Shown: positions 46,031 through 56,011, numbered from the stretch's first letter. The stretch is DNA of 64,000 nucleotides from Pseudoalteromonas sp. P1-9 (GCF_001399975.1 NZ_LKBD01000026.1:1-64000); one strand, 5' to 3'. Numbers and translations are program-made. Notes: a model not told the origin generated them from the sequence alone.

Positions 46031-46505
46031 CCTTGTTTTATTTCAGCTAGCTTGGTTTTGCTGTGCGCTACTCACAGCAAATGCCAGCTGGCTGACTCCA
46101 TTAATCGTTACCCTTCACTTTGCGTTATCGCCAACAAAACGAAGCGACGTAAAGCTATTACCCTTTGCCCTCTTTGGTTGTGTGATTGATTACATACTGT
46201 TTCAACTAAATGTGATTAGTTTTGCCGCCGCTCAATTCCCACTTTGGCTGCTATGCCTATGGGTTATGTTTGTACTTTCAATTAATCATTCATTAAGTTG
46301 GTTAGGTAATTGTAAGCTATGGCTAGTTGCCATCATTGGCGCATCTGGCGGTGCACTGAGTTACCTTGGTGCACTTAATTTTTCTGCCATCACCACATCT
46401 TTAAGCCGACTGTCACTCTTTACTGTGTACGCAATTATTTGGGCACTACTGCTGCCCGCATTGATCGTTTTTAAACAAAGGCTCGTAGAATCTAAACACA
46501 ACTAA
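46005..46505 (+). CDS. DUF2878-type inner-membrane protein
   Basis: 166 residues from ATG 46005, which overlaps the end of cfa by 26 bases; an ATG at 45972 opens the frame earlier but lies deeper in cfa. Five predicted transmembrane helices and the short KLLPFALFGCVIDYILFQLNV segment fit DUF2878, a family seen in these lipid operons. Function unknown. Confidence 0.82.
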   Translation: MTNKFWLTNLVLFQLAWFCCALLTANASWLTPLIVTLHFALSPTKRSDVKLLPFALFGCVIDYILFQLNVISFAAAQFPLWLLCLWVMFVLSINHSLSWLGNCKLWLVAIIGASGGALSYLGALNFSAITTSLSRLSLFTVYAIIWALLLPALIVFKQRLVESKHN

Positions 46506-46518
46506 CTGGATGTTAGCC

Positions 46519-47016
46519 ATGTTTAAAACATTACTATTTGCGACCTTTTTATTCGCCCCAAGCCTGTTTGCGATACAAACAAACCAACTCACTAAATACG
46601 GTGAAGGTGAGATGAAAGTGCTATTTTGGCACTTATACAAAGCCGAACTATTTGGCAGTAAAACGCGTTACTCATTTGACGACGCTAAACTCGCGCTGAA
46701 AATCACTTATTACCGAGATATAGACAAAGAGGACTTAATAGAAGCAACTGCAGACCAATGGCAACACATTGGCGTGACCCATCAAAATATACCCAAGTGG
46801 CTAGTTCAACTCGCTACTATTTGGCCTAACATTAAAGAGAATGACATGTTGATTGTGACGCGCAATGAAGACAACAGCGCAAGCTTTTTCAATCATCAAG
46901 GGCTTTTAGGCACAGTTAACGATCCAGACTTTGGCGATGCCTTCTTAAATATTTGGTTATCAGAAAAAACCACTCGCCCAAAGTTGCGGGCAAAACTTGT
47001 TGGAGATAAAAAATGA
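46519..47016 (+). CDS. Chalcone isomerase-like exported protein
   Basis: 165 residues from ATG 46519, with GGATG at 46508-46512 as ribosome site; ATG 46510 is the alternative. Signal peptide MFKTLLFATFLFAPSLFA, then a chalcone-isomerase-like fold: MKVLFWHLYKAELFG, LKITYYRDIDKEDLIEATADQW and a C-terminal FLNIWLSEKTTRPKLRAKL, in part. This family binds fatty acids in related proteins; an acyl-chain carrier role in the periplasm is possible. Overlaps the next gene (ATGA). Confidence 0.85.
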   Translation: MFKTLLFATFLFAPSLFAIQTNQLTKYGEGEMKVLFWHLYKAELFGSKTRYSFDDAKLALKITYYRDIDKEDLIEATADQWQHIGVTHQNIPKWLVQLATIWPNIKENDMLIVTRNEDNSASFFNHQGLLGTVNDPDFGDAFLNIWLSEKTTRPKLRAKLVGDKK

Positions 47017-47534
47017 AACACTTGCTAATTATGGCACTAACCATATTAATTTCAGCATGTTCAAGCCCAGATATTAACGATTACACAGGCACATCTCCCG
47101 AACTTAAATTAGAGCGATTCTTTAACGGTAAATTAACTGCTCACGGTGTAGTGCTTGACCGCTCAGGGGCGTTAACACGACGCTTTAGTGTTGATTTACT
47201 GGGTACGTGGCAAGAAGATAAAGGCAAACTCGAAGAATGGTTTGTCTATGACGACGGGGAAAAACAAACACGCACTTGGTATTTAGAAAATTTAGGCGAC
47301 GGCAATTACAAAGGCACCGCCAATGATGTGGTAGGCACAGCGATGGGCATGGCAAAAGGCTCAGCACTTTATTGGCGTTATCAATTAGTAATTGACTACC
47401 AAGGCGAACCGCTCGAAGTCACACTAGACGATTGGATGTTTTTGATTAATGAAAAACGTCTGATCAATCGCACCGAAATTATTAAGTTTGGTATCAAAGT
47501 AGGTGAAGTCATTCTTACTATCGAAAAAGAGTAG
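47013..47534 (+). CDS. DUF3833 lipoprotein
   Basis: 173 residues with a lipoprotein signal ending LISAC (Cys16). The mature domain (LERFFNGKLTAHGVVLDRSG, TWYLENLGDGNYKGTANDVVG in part, DDWMFLINEKRLINRTEI) matches DUF3833, a lipocalin-like family of unknown function. It is the last gene of the ChrR operon; the chain from the sigma gene to here has no gap longer than 9 bases between coding regions. Confidence 0.87.
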   Translation: MKHLLIMALTILISACSSPDINDYTGTSPELKLERFFNGKLTAHGVVLDRSGALTRRFSVDLLGTWQEDKGKLEEWFVYDDGEKQTRTWYLENLGDGNYKGTANDVVGTAMGMAKGSALYWRYQLVIDYQGEPLEVTLDDWMFLINEKRLINRTEIIKFGIKVGEVILTIEKE

Positions 47535-47545
47535 TAAGTAGGTGT

Positions 47546-47575
47546 TAGATGCTTCAGCCCAAGCTAAAGCATCTA
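47546..47575 (+). terminator. Hairpin at the end of the ChrR operon
   Basis: TAGATGCTT (47546-47554) pairs with AAGCATCTA (47567-47575) across a 12-base loop. No run of T follows, so termination may be inefficient or Rho-assisted. Confidence 0.45.
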
Positions 47576-47598
47576 CAAACTCAAGCATCAAAACAAGT

Positions 47599-48393
47599 TT
47601 AAGCTGCCTGCTCGCTGTGCTTCTGACTTAAATCGACCACTTTCAAGCTGGTTTGAATATCAGACCAATGCAACAACTCAATTCGGCCTGATTCGTCCTC
47701 AACCAACACAGTGCAATTTTCTATCCAATCACCGTCATTACAATACAAAATGCCATCAATTTTCTTGATATCAGGTTGATGAATATGACCGCAAATAATG
47801 CCATCAACACCTTGCTTTTTTGCTTCGTGCACGGCTGCCTTTTCAAACGCAGCGATTGCTTGGCGTGCTTTATGAATCCGGTTTTTAATCCACGACGCAA
47901 GCGACCAATAATGACTGCCGAATAAGTGCCGCGCACGATTGTGCCAACGATTTAAAAACAGTAGAAAGTCGTATGCGCTATCGCCGATTATACTGATCAG
48001 TTTGCTATACCGTGTTGCAGAATCAAAGTCATCGCCATGCACAAGCAAAAAACGCTTACCGGTTTTGGCTGTGTGAATAAAACTGCGATGCACTTCAACA
48101 TTCATAAATGCTTCGCCAACATAAGCGCGAAAGGTTTCATCATGGTTGCCGGGAATATAAATAACGCGCGTGCCAGAGTTAGCTTTGTTGCGAATACACT
48201 CTAGCACTTGATAGTGGCTTGGTTGCCAGTAAAATTGTCGCTTCATCGACCATAAGTCAATGATATCGCCAACTAAGTAAAGCACATCGCATTCTGTATT
48301 GGTGAGAAAATCCAGTAAGAATTCAGCCTTACAGTCTTTGTAGCCCAAATGCACATCTGAGATCCAAATACAGGAATAATATTTCTTTGCCAT
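47599..48393 (-). CDS. LpxH-like metallophosphoesterase (UDP-2,3-diacylglucosamine diphosphatase family)
   Basis: 264 residues of the calcineurin-like phosphoesterase fold with complete metal motifs: SDVHLG (12-17), VGDIIDLW, GNHDE, HGDDFD and CGHIHQP. It belongs to the LpxH-like group that carries GNHD rather than the GNRD of E. coli LpxH, so it may be a paralogue acting on another phosphorylated lipid or nucleotide. Single gene with 65-base gap to the ChrR operon. Confidence 0.85.
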   Translation of the reverse strand: MAKKYYSCIWISDVHLGYKDCKAEFLLDFLTNTECDVLYLVGDIIDLWSMKRQFYWQPSHYQVLECIRNKANSGTRVIYIPGNHDETFRAYVGEAFMNVEVHRSFIHTAKTGKRFLLVHGDDFDSATRYSKLISIIGDSAYDFLLFLNRWHNRARHLFGSHYWSLASWIKNRIHKARQAIAAFEKAAVHEAKKQGVDGIICGHIHQPDIKKIDGILYCNDGDWIENCTVLVEDESGRIELLHWSDIQTSLKVVDLSQKHSEQAA

Positions 48394-48483
48394 ATTCGCG
48401 CTTCCTTATGTGTAATAAGTCTTACGCTAAAAACATCCGATGACAAATTGGCGGCACTTATAAAAAAGCTTTATGACAACAAA

Positions 48484-49203
48484 TCAATTTGCTCGAGCTT
48501 TTCGTTTTCTTCTTAAAGGCATATTTTGAAACAACAGCATCATTCCTGAAATACAAAACAATACAGTAACAGCAGCAAAACTAATTAATAATGGATTATT
48601 AAAGTCTTCACGCTCGTCATAATCCATTATGTGCAGCATCCAAAAGAAATCAAAAATACGCCAAATAGTGCTACGTACAGTAATTACCTGACCCGAATTA
48701 GCTTGTATATACAATGTAGTGTTAACATTATCCGCAAAGTCTACACGCCAAATGTTGTTTCTGTAACCGACCTCTCTCGGTCCCTCTTTTAACAGTGATG
48801 CGGTCGCGTCTATGTTTTGGCTATCCGCCAAGTAATGGGCTTTTGCCTGCCTGATAACTTGCTGTTTATTAGGTGCCTCGAGTTTCTCTCCCGTTTCGCC
48901 ATGCAAGTAAACTCGCTCTTTATGGCCGACTAATTCAATTACAGGAGTCTCTAAGAAGTGTATGAAATTGACATTTTTCAATCCGATATTATATTGCTTA
49001 AAGTTATCAAAATTACTTGTATATACATCTTGCGAGAAAGGATTTTCTAACTGTCGTTTGGCAAGGTGTTTACCGTGTACATATTCCAGTGGAATCGCAC
49101 TCATAACTAAACCACCCAATAACCATGCGAATACTTGTAACGCGAGTAAATAACCTAACCATTTGTGGCACTTACGCGCCCATTTAAACCACGATTTTTT
49201 CAT
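48484..49203 (-). CDS. PepSY-domain membrane protein
   Basis: 239 residues. An N-terminal KWARKCHKWLGYLLALQVFAWLLGG region with the basic-aromatic start and transmembrane helix of PepSY-associated proteins, a periplasmic domain (about 40-190) with PepSY-like YRNNIWRVDFADNVNTTLYI, in part, and a C-terminal helix LISFAAVTVLFCISGMMLL. Proteins of this kind are often linked to iron or flavin electron transfer; exact role unknown. Confidence 0.82.
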   Translation of the reverse strand: MKKSWFKWARKCHKWLGYLLALQVFAWLLGGLVMSAIPLEYVHGKHLAKRQLENPFSQDVYTSNFDNFKQYNIGLKNVNFIHFLETPVIELVGHKERVYLHGETGEKLEAPNKQQVIRQAKAHYLADSQNIDATASLLKEGPREVGYRNNIWRVDFADNVNTTLYIQANSGQVITVRSTIWRIFDFFWMLHIMDYDEREDFNNPLLISFAAVTVLFCISGMMLLFQNMPLRRKRKARAN

Positions 49204-49314
49204 TATTATTTTCTTTATTGAGTTTTACAGTATGGAATATGATCTTTGCGAAACTAGAGATAAAAGCCAATCTAATGTAAAGTTAGCGATTAAGCAATTA
49301 CAGAGAAAACATCA

Positions 49315-49692
49315 ATGTCAGATATTCAGTTTCTTAATGTCGACCTAGAAATCGAGTCAAAACAAGATATTGCCCAACTAGTTTCAGACTTGGGTAAGTC
49401 GGCTATGGTACTTCACTACGACAAAGATGAAACTCGTCAGTTAGCGCGTATAGAGGCAAACATTGACGTAACTTCTCCTGATAGTGCTATTAATCACTTA
49501 TGTGAGTTGATTGAGTCCTGCTCTCGCAACGCATTAAAGCAATGGCTTAGTTGTACAAAACGTACGTTCGATATTGGCTTTCAAAGCGGTAAAAATCCAA
49601 AGTGCTTTAATCAAGCACTACATGCCGATACCTTGCTTAGAATTTCAGCCATAGGCGCAGGCATTGAAATGACAATTTATCCGGTTGAGTAA
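49315..49692 (+). CDS. Protein of unknown function (DUF4279-like size, unassigned)
   Basis: 125 residues, no signal or membrane segment, alternating helix and strand. Segments such as HLCELIESCSRNALKQW, FDIGFQSG and LLRISAIGAGIEMTIYPVE resemble a small alpha/beta sandwich common in immunity-type and DUF proteins, but I cannot assign a family. It has a weak ribosome site. Divergent from the PepSY gene; followed by the 368-base cysJ upstream region. Confidence 0.6.
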   Translation: MSDIQFLNVDLEIESKQDIAQLVSDLGKSAMVLHYDKDETRQLARIEANIDVTSPDSAINHLCELIESCSRNALKQWLSCTKRTFDIGFQSGKNPKCFNQALHADTLLRISAIGAGIEMTIYPVE

Positions 49693-49897
49693 TTCGCTTA
49701 CAAACACCATCCGAGAGATTAATCACAGTGAATTACGACCTACTCACTGTGATTAAAACCACTAAAAGTAGTCACTTTCGTCTACCTTCATTAAATATTA
49801 TCCAATCGCAATAACGCAACTTGCCACAACTAATTTCAGGCACAACAATCAATTAACGCGTCCACTCTCAATAAAAATTATAAATAACACCTCATAC

Positions 49898-49912
49898 ATT
49901 CCTTTTTGGAAT
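49898..49912. promoter_or_regulatory. Possible CysB-type operator upstream of cysJ
   Basis: ATTCC-TTTTT-GGAAT is a perfect inverted repeat, followed by AACAAAG. It is the only such symmetry in the gap 49693-50060, about 150 bases before the cysJ start. Assignment to the LysR-type activator CysB rests on position before a cysJIH operon, not on a matched consensus. The rest of the gap is AT-rich with no gene. Confidence 0.35.
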
Positions 49913-50060
49913 AACAAAGCACTTTCTATTATTTTTTTCTTTGTCATGACATCGTTATATTTCACCATCAGAGAAGCTTAAAAAGGTGTGTTGTTATTAG
50001 ATGTATAACAAGCACCGTTAAGAAATGTATAAACCATTTGGTGGTCGAGGAAAAAATTCC

Positions 50061-51875
50061 ATGTTGTTAAGTCAACTTTCTGCGCAAGCGAGTCCGCTTA
50101 CGCCAGAGCAAGTACAGAAGTTACAAGCGCTTACTGCTGAACTGAACCCAATTCAACAAGCTTGGGTGAGTGGTTACTTAGCAGCAAATGCCAATACAGC
50201 AGCATTATCAGGTCAGGTTGCGGGCGCAACAGCACAAGCTGCTGAAGCTGCGGCATTAACCATTATTTATGGTTCACAAACAGGCAATGCAAAAGGCGTT
50301 GCGAACCAGTTAAAAGCGGCTGCAGAGGCGAAAGGCTTAGCGGTTAAGCTTGTAAACATGGCTGACTACAAACCTGCTCAACTTAAGAAAGAAAAGTTTA
50401 TTGCTGTTGCTGTTTCTACTTATGGTGAGGGTGAGCCACCAGAAGACGCTGAAAACCTACATGCGTTCTTAGCATCGAAAAAAGCACCTAAACTAGATGG
50501 TGTTAAGGTAGCGGTTATCGGTTTAGGTGATTCAAGCTATGAATTCTTCTGCCAGACAGCGATTGATTTTGAAGAGCGCTTTAAAGCACTAGGCGCAGAA
50601 ACAGTGGTTGCGCGTGCTGATTTAGACGTTGATTATGAAGACCAAGCAGCAGCTTGGATCGGTGGTGCAGTTGATGCATTCGAGCCTGAGCTAAAAGCAC
50701 AGTCGCAAGGTTCAGCACAGGTTATTCCTATGACTGGATTCGGTGCAGCACCAGCGCAAAGCCAATACACTAAGCAAAACCCATTTGCGGCTGAGCTAAG
50801 TGTGGTACAAAAGATCACAGGTCGCGACTCAACGAAAGACGTACGTCACATTGAGATCTCACTAGAAGGCTCTGACATCACGTATCTTCCAGGTGATTCA
50901 TTAGGTGTTTACTTCTTAAATGACGAAGCACTGGTTGATGAAACGCTAGCACTATTAAATATTGATGGCGCGACTGAAATCACGTTAGGTGAAGAAACAT
51001 TATCAATTCGCACGGCGTTAATTGAAAAACTAGAGCTAACTCAGTCTTACCCTGGTTTTGTTGAAAAATATGCACATGCGACAAACAACGCTGAGCTATT
51101 AAAGCTAGTTGAAGACAAAGCGGCAATGCGTGAGTACATTGAAGCACGTCAAATCTTCGATATTATCAAGCAAAACCCGAGCGACATTAGCGCACAAGAT
51201 TTAGTTAACTGCCTACGTAAGCTACAAGCACGTTTATACTCAATTGCTTCAAGTCAAGCAGAAGTGGAAGAAGAAGTGCACTTAACGGTTGGTTTAGTAG
51301 AGTTTGATGCCTTTGGTGAAAAACACTTTGGTGGTTGTTCTGGTTACCTTGCAAATCGCGCTGAGGAAGGTGCACAGGTTAAAGTATTTAGCGAGCATAA
51401 CGACAACTTCCGTTTACCAAATGACGATAACACACCTGTTATCATGGTAGGCCCTGGTACAGGTATCGCGCCATTCCGTGCATTTTTACAAGAACGTGAT
51501 ACACGTGAAGCAGAAGGTGAAAACTGGTTATTCTTCGGTAACCCACACTTCACCCAAGATTTCTTATACCAAGTAGAGATCCAAGGTTATGTGAAGTCAG
51601 GCCTACTAAACAAAGTAGATCTTGCGTTTAGCCGCGACCAAGCAGAAAAAGTATACGTGCAAGACCGTCTTCGCGAGAAAGGCGAAGAAGTATTTGCATG
51701 GTTAGAAAAAGGTGCACACTTCTACATTTGTGGTGATGCTAATCGCATGGCGAAAGACGTTCACCAAGCACTTATCGATATTATTAAAGCCCATGGTGGC
51801 AAAGATGACGAGCAAGCTGAAAGCTACCTAAAAGAGCTGCGTAGCAACAACCGTTATCAAAAAGATGTGTACTAA
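50061..51875 (+). CDS. cysJ: Sulfite reductase (NADPH) flavoprotein alpha-component CysJ
   Basis: Passes electrons from NADPH through FAD and FMN to CysI. The ATG at 50061 gives 604 residues and aligns with E. coli CysJ at LTPEQVQKLQALTAELNPIQ, in part; an ATG at 50025 adds 12 residues without homology. Domains: flavodoxin (IIYGSQTGNAKGVA near 75, VSTYGEGEPPEDA), FAD/NADPH domain with RLYSIASS, GPGTGIAPFRAFLQE and C-terminal KELRSNNRYQKDVY. First gene of cysJIH. Confidence 0.96.
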   Translation: MLLSQLSAQASPLTPEQVQKLQALTAELNPIQQAWVSGYLAANANTAALSGQVAGATAQAAEAAALTIIYGSQTGNAKGVANQLKAAAEAKGLAVKLVNMADYKPAQLKKEKFIAVAVSTYGEGEPPEDAENLHAFLASKKAPKLDGVKVAVIGLGDSSYEFFCQTAIDFEERFKALGAETVVARADLDVDYEDQAAAWIGGAVDAFEPELKAQSQGSAQVIPMTGFGAAPAQSQYTKQNPFAAELSVVQKITGRDSTKDVRHIEISLEGSDITYLPGDSLGVYFLNDEALVDETLALLNIDGATEITLGEETLSIRTALIEKLELTQSYPGFVEKYAHATNNAELLKLVEDKAAMREYIEARQIFDIIKQNPSDISAQDLVNCLRKLQARLYSIASSQAEVEEEVHLTVGLVEFDAFGEKHFGGCSGYLANRAEEGAQVKVFSEHNDNFRLPNDDNTPVIMVGPGTGIAPFRAFLQERDTREAEGENWLFFGNPHFTQDFLYQVEIQGYVKSGLLNKVDLAFSRDQAEKVYVQDRLREKGEEVFAWLEKGAHFYICGDANRMAKDVHQALIDIIKAHGGKDDEQAESYLKELRSNNRYQKDVY

Positions 51876-51924
51876 TTTATCAGTACACCACACTGACCGT
51901 CACAGTAGAATTTTAGGATAAGCC

Positions 51925-53643
51925 ATGAGCACAGATTACAAACCTAACAGCAAGCTAGACCCAAATGCCAAGTTTGCTGATAACGAAAGACTTAAAACAC
52001 AAAGTAACTTTTTACGCGGTACCATTGAAGCGGATTTAAAAGATCAGCTTACAGGTGGCTTTACAGCGGATAACTTCCAGTTGATCCGTTTCCACGGTAT
52101 GTACCAACAAGACGACCGTGATATTCGTCCAGAGCGCACCAAGCAAAAGCTAGAGCCAATGCACAACGTAATGCTTCGCGCACGTATGCCGGGCGGTATT
52201 ATTACCCCTAAGCAATGGCTTGCGATTGATGAGTTTGCTGGCGATAAAACTATTTATGGCAGTATTCGTTTAACAACGCGTCAAACATTCCAGTTCCACG
52301 GTGTGTTAAAGCCGGGCATTAAAGAAATGCACCAAATGCTAAACAGCGTTGGCATTGACTCAATTGCAACTGCCGGTGACGTTAACCGTAACGTACTATG
52401 TACCACTAACCCTGTTGAGTCTGAGTTACACCAAGAAGCTTACGAGTGGGCTGCAAAAATTTCTGAGCACTTACTACCACACACCAAAGCGTATGCTGAA
52501 ATCTGGTTAAACGGTGAGAAGACTGAAACAACAGAAGAGCCAATTTTAGGGTCTACTTACTTACCTCGTAAGTTTAAAACGACAGTTACCATTCCACCAA
52601 ACAATGAAGTAGACGTTCACGCGAATGACTTGAACTTTGTTGCCATTGCAGAAGACGGCAAGCTAGTTGGCTTTAACGTACTAGTTGGTGGTGGTCTTGC
52701 AATGACCCACGGTGATGTAAACACTTACCCGCGTAAAGCGGATGATTTTGGTTTTATCCCACTTGAGCACACGCTAAAAATTGCCGAGCATGTTGTTTCT
52801 GTTCAACGTGACTGGGGTAACCGTGTTAACCGTAAGAATGCAAAAACTAAGTACACGTTAGATACATTTGGTAGTGATGCATTTAAAGCTGAAGTAGAAA
52901 ACCGTGCTGGCGTTAAATTTGAAGACAGCCGCCCGTATGAGTTCACTCACCGTGGCGACCGTATCGGTTGGGTAGAAGGTATTGATGGTAAGCACCACTT
53001 AACGCTATTTATCCAAAGTGGTCGTATTCTTGATTACCCAGATCAGCCGCTGAAAACAGGTTGTCGTAAGATTGCTGAAATTCACCAAGGTGATTTCCGC
53101 ATGACGGCAAACCAAAACTTAATTGTTGCCGGTGTTCCTGCGGATCAAAAAGACATCATTGAGAAAATCGCTCGTGAGCACGGCTTAATTGACGACTCAC
53201 ACTCAGAGCAACGCTTTAACTCAATGGCATGTGTGGCATTACCAACATGCCCGCTTGCGATGGCTGAAGCAGAGCGTTACCTGCCAGAGCTTATCGAGAA
53301 ATCAGAAGCAATTTTAGCGAAGCACGAAATTCCAAACGACGACATCATTATGCGTGTCGTAGGTTGCCCGAATGGTTGTGGTCGCGCCATGTTAGCTGAA
53401 ATTGGTTTTGTTGGTAAAGGCCCAGGTAAATACAACGTTTACCTAGGTGGTAACCGTGAAGGTACGCGTGTACCTAAGCTTTACCTAGAAAACGTGGGTG
53501 AAGATGTATATCTACCAGCATTAGATGAATTAATTGGCCAATGGGCCAAGGAGCGTAACGAAGGCGAGTGTTTTGGTGACTTCGCTATCCGCAAGGAAAT
53601 CGTTGCCGAAGTGAAAGTTTCTAAAACAGACTTCCACGCTTAA
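51925..53643 (+). CDS. cysI: Sulfite reductase (NADPH) hemoprotein beta-component CysI
   Basis: Reduces sulfite to sulfide by six electrons at a siroheme-[4Fe-4S] centre. 572 residues. The cluster cysteines lie in [13 protein letters not shown] (about 434-440) and [10 protein letters not shown] (about 480). Siroheme-binding basic residues occur in [14 protein letters not shown] and the TAGDVNRNV segment. 49 bases after cysJ; followed by a small hairpin before cysH. Confidence 0.97.
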   Translation: MSTDYKPNSKLDPNAKFADNERLKTQSNFLRGTIEADLKDQLTGGFTADNFQLIRFHGMYQQDDRDIRPERTKQKLEPMHNVMLRARMPGGIITPKQWLAIDEFAGDKTIYGSIRLTTRQTFQFHGVLKPGIKEMHQMLNSVGIDSIATAGDVNRNVLCTTNPVESELHQEAYEWAAKISEHLLPHTKAYAEIWLNGEKTETTEEPILGSTYLPRKFKTTVTIPPNNEVDVHANDLNFVAIAEDGKLVGFNVLVGGGLAMTHGDVNTYPRKADDFGFIPLEHTLKIAEHVVSVQRDWGNRVNRKNAKTKYTLDTFGSDAFKAEVENRAGVKFEDSRPYEFTHRGDRIGWVEGIDGKHHLTLFIQSGRILDYPDQPLKTGCRKIAEIHQGDFRMTANQNLIVAGVPADQKDIIEKIAREHGLIDDSHSEQRFNSMACVALPTCPLAMAEAERYLPELIEKSEAILAKHEIPNDDIIMRVVGCPNGCGRAMLAEIGFVGKGPGKYNVYLGGNREGTRVPKLYLENVGEDVYLPALDELIGQWAKERNEGECFGDFAIRKEIVAEVKVSKTDFHA

Positions 53644-53650
53644 TATTTTA

Positions 53651-53668
53651 AGGGCGGTTAGCCGCCCT
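53651..53668 (+). terminator. Intercistronic hairpin between cysI and cysH
   Basis: AGGGCGG (53651-53657) pairs with CCGCCCT (53662-53668) around TTAG. Only a short T stretch follows, so it may trim or attenuate cysH expression rather than end transcription. Confidence 0.45.
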
Positions 53669-53684
53669 CATTTGGAATTTATGC

Positions 53685-54425
53685 ATGAGTGAATTTAAGC
53701 AAATATTAACGCTAGATAAAGACGTTCAGAATGCCATGCTTGCCGATGCAAATGGCATGCTAGCAGAGCTTTCGACTGAAGAACGTGTTTTATGGGCGTT
53801 AGAAAATTTACCAAGCACACACTTTTTATCGTCTAGCTTTGGCATTCAAGCGGCTGTGATGTTGCACCTAGTAACATCACATAAAGCAGATATTCCAGTG
53901 GTTTTAACAGATACTGGTTATCTTTTCCCAGAAACTTATCAGTTTATTGATGAGCTTACTGAGCGATTGAAACTCAATCTGAAAGTGTATAAATCAGAGC
54001 TAAGCCCTGCGTGGCAAGAAGCTAAGTTTGGTAAATTGTGGGAACAAGGCGAACAAGGTATTAAACAATACAATACCTTAAATAAAGTTGAACCAATGAC
54101 ACGTGCATTAAAAGAACTCGATGCAGGTACTTGGTTTAGCGGTTTACGTCGCCAACAATCATCGACTCGTGCAGATAAGCAAGTGCTTGAGATCAGCCGC
54201 GGTACGGTGAAGGTTTATCCAATTATTGATTGGCATAGCCGTGATGTGTATCAGTATTTAACCAAACACGATTTACCTTACCACCCGTTATGGGAGCAAG
54301 GCTATGTGTCGATGGGTGATGTGCATACCACACGTAAACTAGAGCCAGGCATGACCGAAGAAGAAACACGTTTCTTTGGTTTAAATCGTGAGTGTGGCCT
54401 TCACACAGACGGCGGCGGTATTTAA
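53685..54425 (+). CDS. cysH: Phosphoadenosine phosphosulfate (PAPS) reductase CysH
   Basis: Reduces PAPS to sulfite and PAP with thioredoxin. 246 residues. [13 protein letters not shown] carries the PP-loop (about 45-57), followed by [23 protein letters not shown] and the C-terminal catalytic cysteine in [10 protein letters not shown]. It lacks the paired Fe-S cysteines of the APS-reducing type, so PAPS is the substrate. PAP made here is cleared by CysQ at 21 kb. Its stop overlaps that of the convergent gene. Confidence 0.95.
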   Translation: MSEFKQILTLDKDVQNAMLADANGMLAELSTEERVLWALENLPSTHFLSSSFGIQAAVMLHLVTSHKADIPVVLTDTGYLFPETYQFIDELTERLKLNLKVYKSELSPAWQEAKFGKLWEQGEQGIKQYNTLNKVEPMTRALKELDAGTWFSGLRRQQSSTRADKQVLEISRGTVKVYPIIDWHSRDVYQYLTKHDLPYHPLWEQGYVSMGDVHTTRKLEPGMTEEETRFFGLNRECGLHTDGGGI

Positions 54426-55219
54426 GGTCGTTTAGCTAAAAAACGATGTGATACCTTAGGTAAATTATTTTTTGCCAACCATGTTAGGGTGAGCTTATCT
54501 AGCTCACCACTAACATACATTTGCGTTATTGCAGTATCAAATGCATCGCGTACTTTCTCATCTCTAAAGATAATCTGCGAACCAGCATTTGTGATAATAT
54601 CTAACGGCACAAACTTATCTACTAAGCCCAAAGGTTTAACAAAGCGATAAAACTTAAGCCAATCAGCAATTAACACATCAATTTTATTCGCCACCAGCAT
54701 TTTATTTACGGCAAGCTGATCACCACTTTCAAAATAACGTGTATTTACGTCATTTATCAAAATTTGAAAATCATGACCAAAGTTTAAACTTGCACCTGAG
54801 AAACTTGCTAGCCTTGCACCTTTTAAATCAAGCACATGTTCGGCCTTAATCCATCGATTGTCTTTACTTAAAATTGCGCGATTGTAGAAAAACAAACGGT
54901 ACTGAGACGGATAACCTTCGCCAGTAAATGTACCAGTCCAATTCACTGCAATATCAACCCGTTGCTTTTCGTAGTAGCGTTTTATGGCATCGTTTGAAAC
55001 ATTGATGTAGGTCGGGTTAAACCCTGCTCTATTTAGCCCTACAGACAAGAGTTGTTCGTATAAGCCAACATGGCGTTGATACGTACTTGCTTTGAAGTAC
55101 GGAGTAAAGTTACCTGCAGCGACTTTAATATCGCGGGCATACACATGAGCGTTAATACACAACAATAATAAACAAAAAAACCTAATCACAAGTGCTACTA
55201 ATAATGAATGATAAATCAT
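54422..55219 (-). CDS. Periplasmic substrate-binding protein, family 3-like
   Basis: 265 residues with a signal peptide ([15 protein letters not shown]). The mature domain follows the SBP_bac_3 pattern: [39 protein letters not shown] and [19 protein letters not shown], in part. No transporter genes accompany it, so it may be an orphan binding protein or sensor. Its 3' end overlaps the cysH stop by 4 bases. Confidence 0.82.
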   Translation of the reverse strand: MIYHSLLVALVIRFFCLLLLCINAHVYARDIKVAAGNFTPYFKASTYQRHVGLYEQLLSVGLNRAGFNPTYINVSNDAIKRYYEKQRVDIAVNWTGTFTGEGYPSQYRLFFYNRAILSKDNRWIKAEHVLDLKGARLASFSGASLNFGHDFQILINDVNTRYFESGDQLAVNKMLVANKIDVLIADWLKFYRFVKPLGLVDKFVPLDIITNAGSQIIFRDEKVRDAFDTAITQMYVSGELDKLTLTWLAKNNLPKVSHRFLAKRP

Positions 55220-55258
55220 AGTATGGCTGATTATTTAATAATCTGCTGAGCTAACCTG

Positions 55259-55492
55259 TTAACCACTCTTTTTTCTTTGTTCCGCGGTAACCCAAATAAA
55301 AGTAAGGTACATTTTGGTTGGCAAAGATAAAATTAATCCAAGCGCATAACACCCTCCGCCAATCATCATGCCGGAGATACCCATGCTTTGCTCAATGTGC
55401 GCGACATTTATCAAATAATAACCAAGCCCTATTAAGCATAATCCAAGCACAATAACTACTTTAAGCAGCGTAATTAACGATTTTTCACTCAT
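55259..55492 (-). CDS. Small two-span membrane protein
   Basis: 77 residues from ATG 55492, AGAGG nine bases upstream; the frame opens two codons earlier. Two hydrophobic helices (LLKVVIVLGLCLIGLGYYLI and GMMIGGGCYALGLILSL) with a short loop and a basic C-terminus. Not recognised. The 40-base gap to the next gene on the same strand suggests possible co-transcription. Confidence 0.7.
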   Translation of the reverse strand: MSEKSLITLLKVVIVLGLCLIGLGYYLINVAHIEQSMGISGMMIGGGCYALGLILSLPTKMYLTFIWVTAEQRKKSG

Positions 55493-55573
55493 TTGCATAT
55501 ACCTCTGGCTAAGGTATATGCCAGCGGTAGATAAAATACCAGCGCTAAAACGCGGTAACTAGATGTAGATCAA

Positions 55574-56011
55574 CTATCGTCGCTCAACCACCGCTGCGGT
55601 CATTCTTGAAATACAGGTAAGCTCACCGGCTTGGTTGGTAATTTTAACTTCCCACACAGAGGTACGCTTACCTAAGTGAACAGCTTTTGCTGTGGCATAC
55701 ACCATACCTTTGCGCGCTGCTTTAATATGATTCGCATTGATTTCTTGGCCTACGCAGTAATACTTATCGGTATCTACAACAAAGTTTGCCGCATAGCTTG
55801 CTACAGTTTCAGCTAGCACAACATTCGCGCCCCCATGCAGCATACCAATAGGGTTGTGGTGATCAGGTGTAACTGACATGCTAGCAACAAGATAATCGTC
55901 GCCAACTTCACATATTTCAATCCCTAACGTTTTCATTAGGCTGCCTTTGCCATGCAAACCTTCATCTAGCTTATCGCATAACGCTTTATCTATTTCTTTA
56001 TACCAAATCAT
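55574..56011 (-). CDS. Hotdog-fold acyl-CoA thioesterase (PaaI/MenI-like)
   Basis: 145 residues from ATG 56011 with GAGGAC eight bases upstream. The hotdog signature NPIGMLHGGANVVLAETVAS contains the catalytic glutamate on the long helix and the HGG loop. Family members hydrolyse aromatic or 1,4-dihydroxy-2-naphthoyl-CoA thioesters; the exact substrate here is unknown. Confidence 0.88.
   Translation of the reverse strand: MIWYKEIDKALCDKLDEGLHGKGSLMKTLGIEICEVGDDYLVASMSVTPDHHNPIGMLHGGANVVLAETVASYAANFVVDTDKYYCVGQEINANHIKAARKGMVYATAKAVHLGKRTSVWEVKITNQAGELTCISRMTAAVVERR

Noticed and set aside
49163..49348. 61-residue frame upstream of the unknown gene at 49315
   Set aside because: Overlaps the start of the divergent PepSY gene and the next gene, no ribosome site, low-complexity aromatic run.
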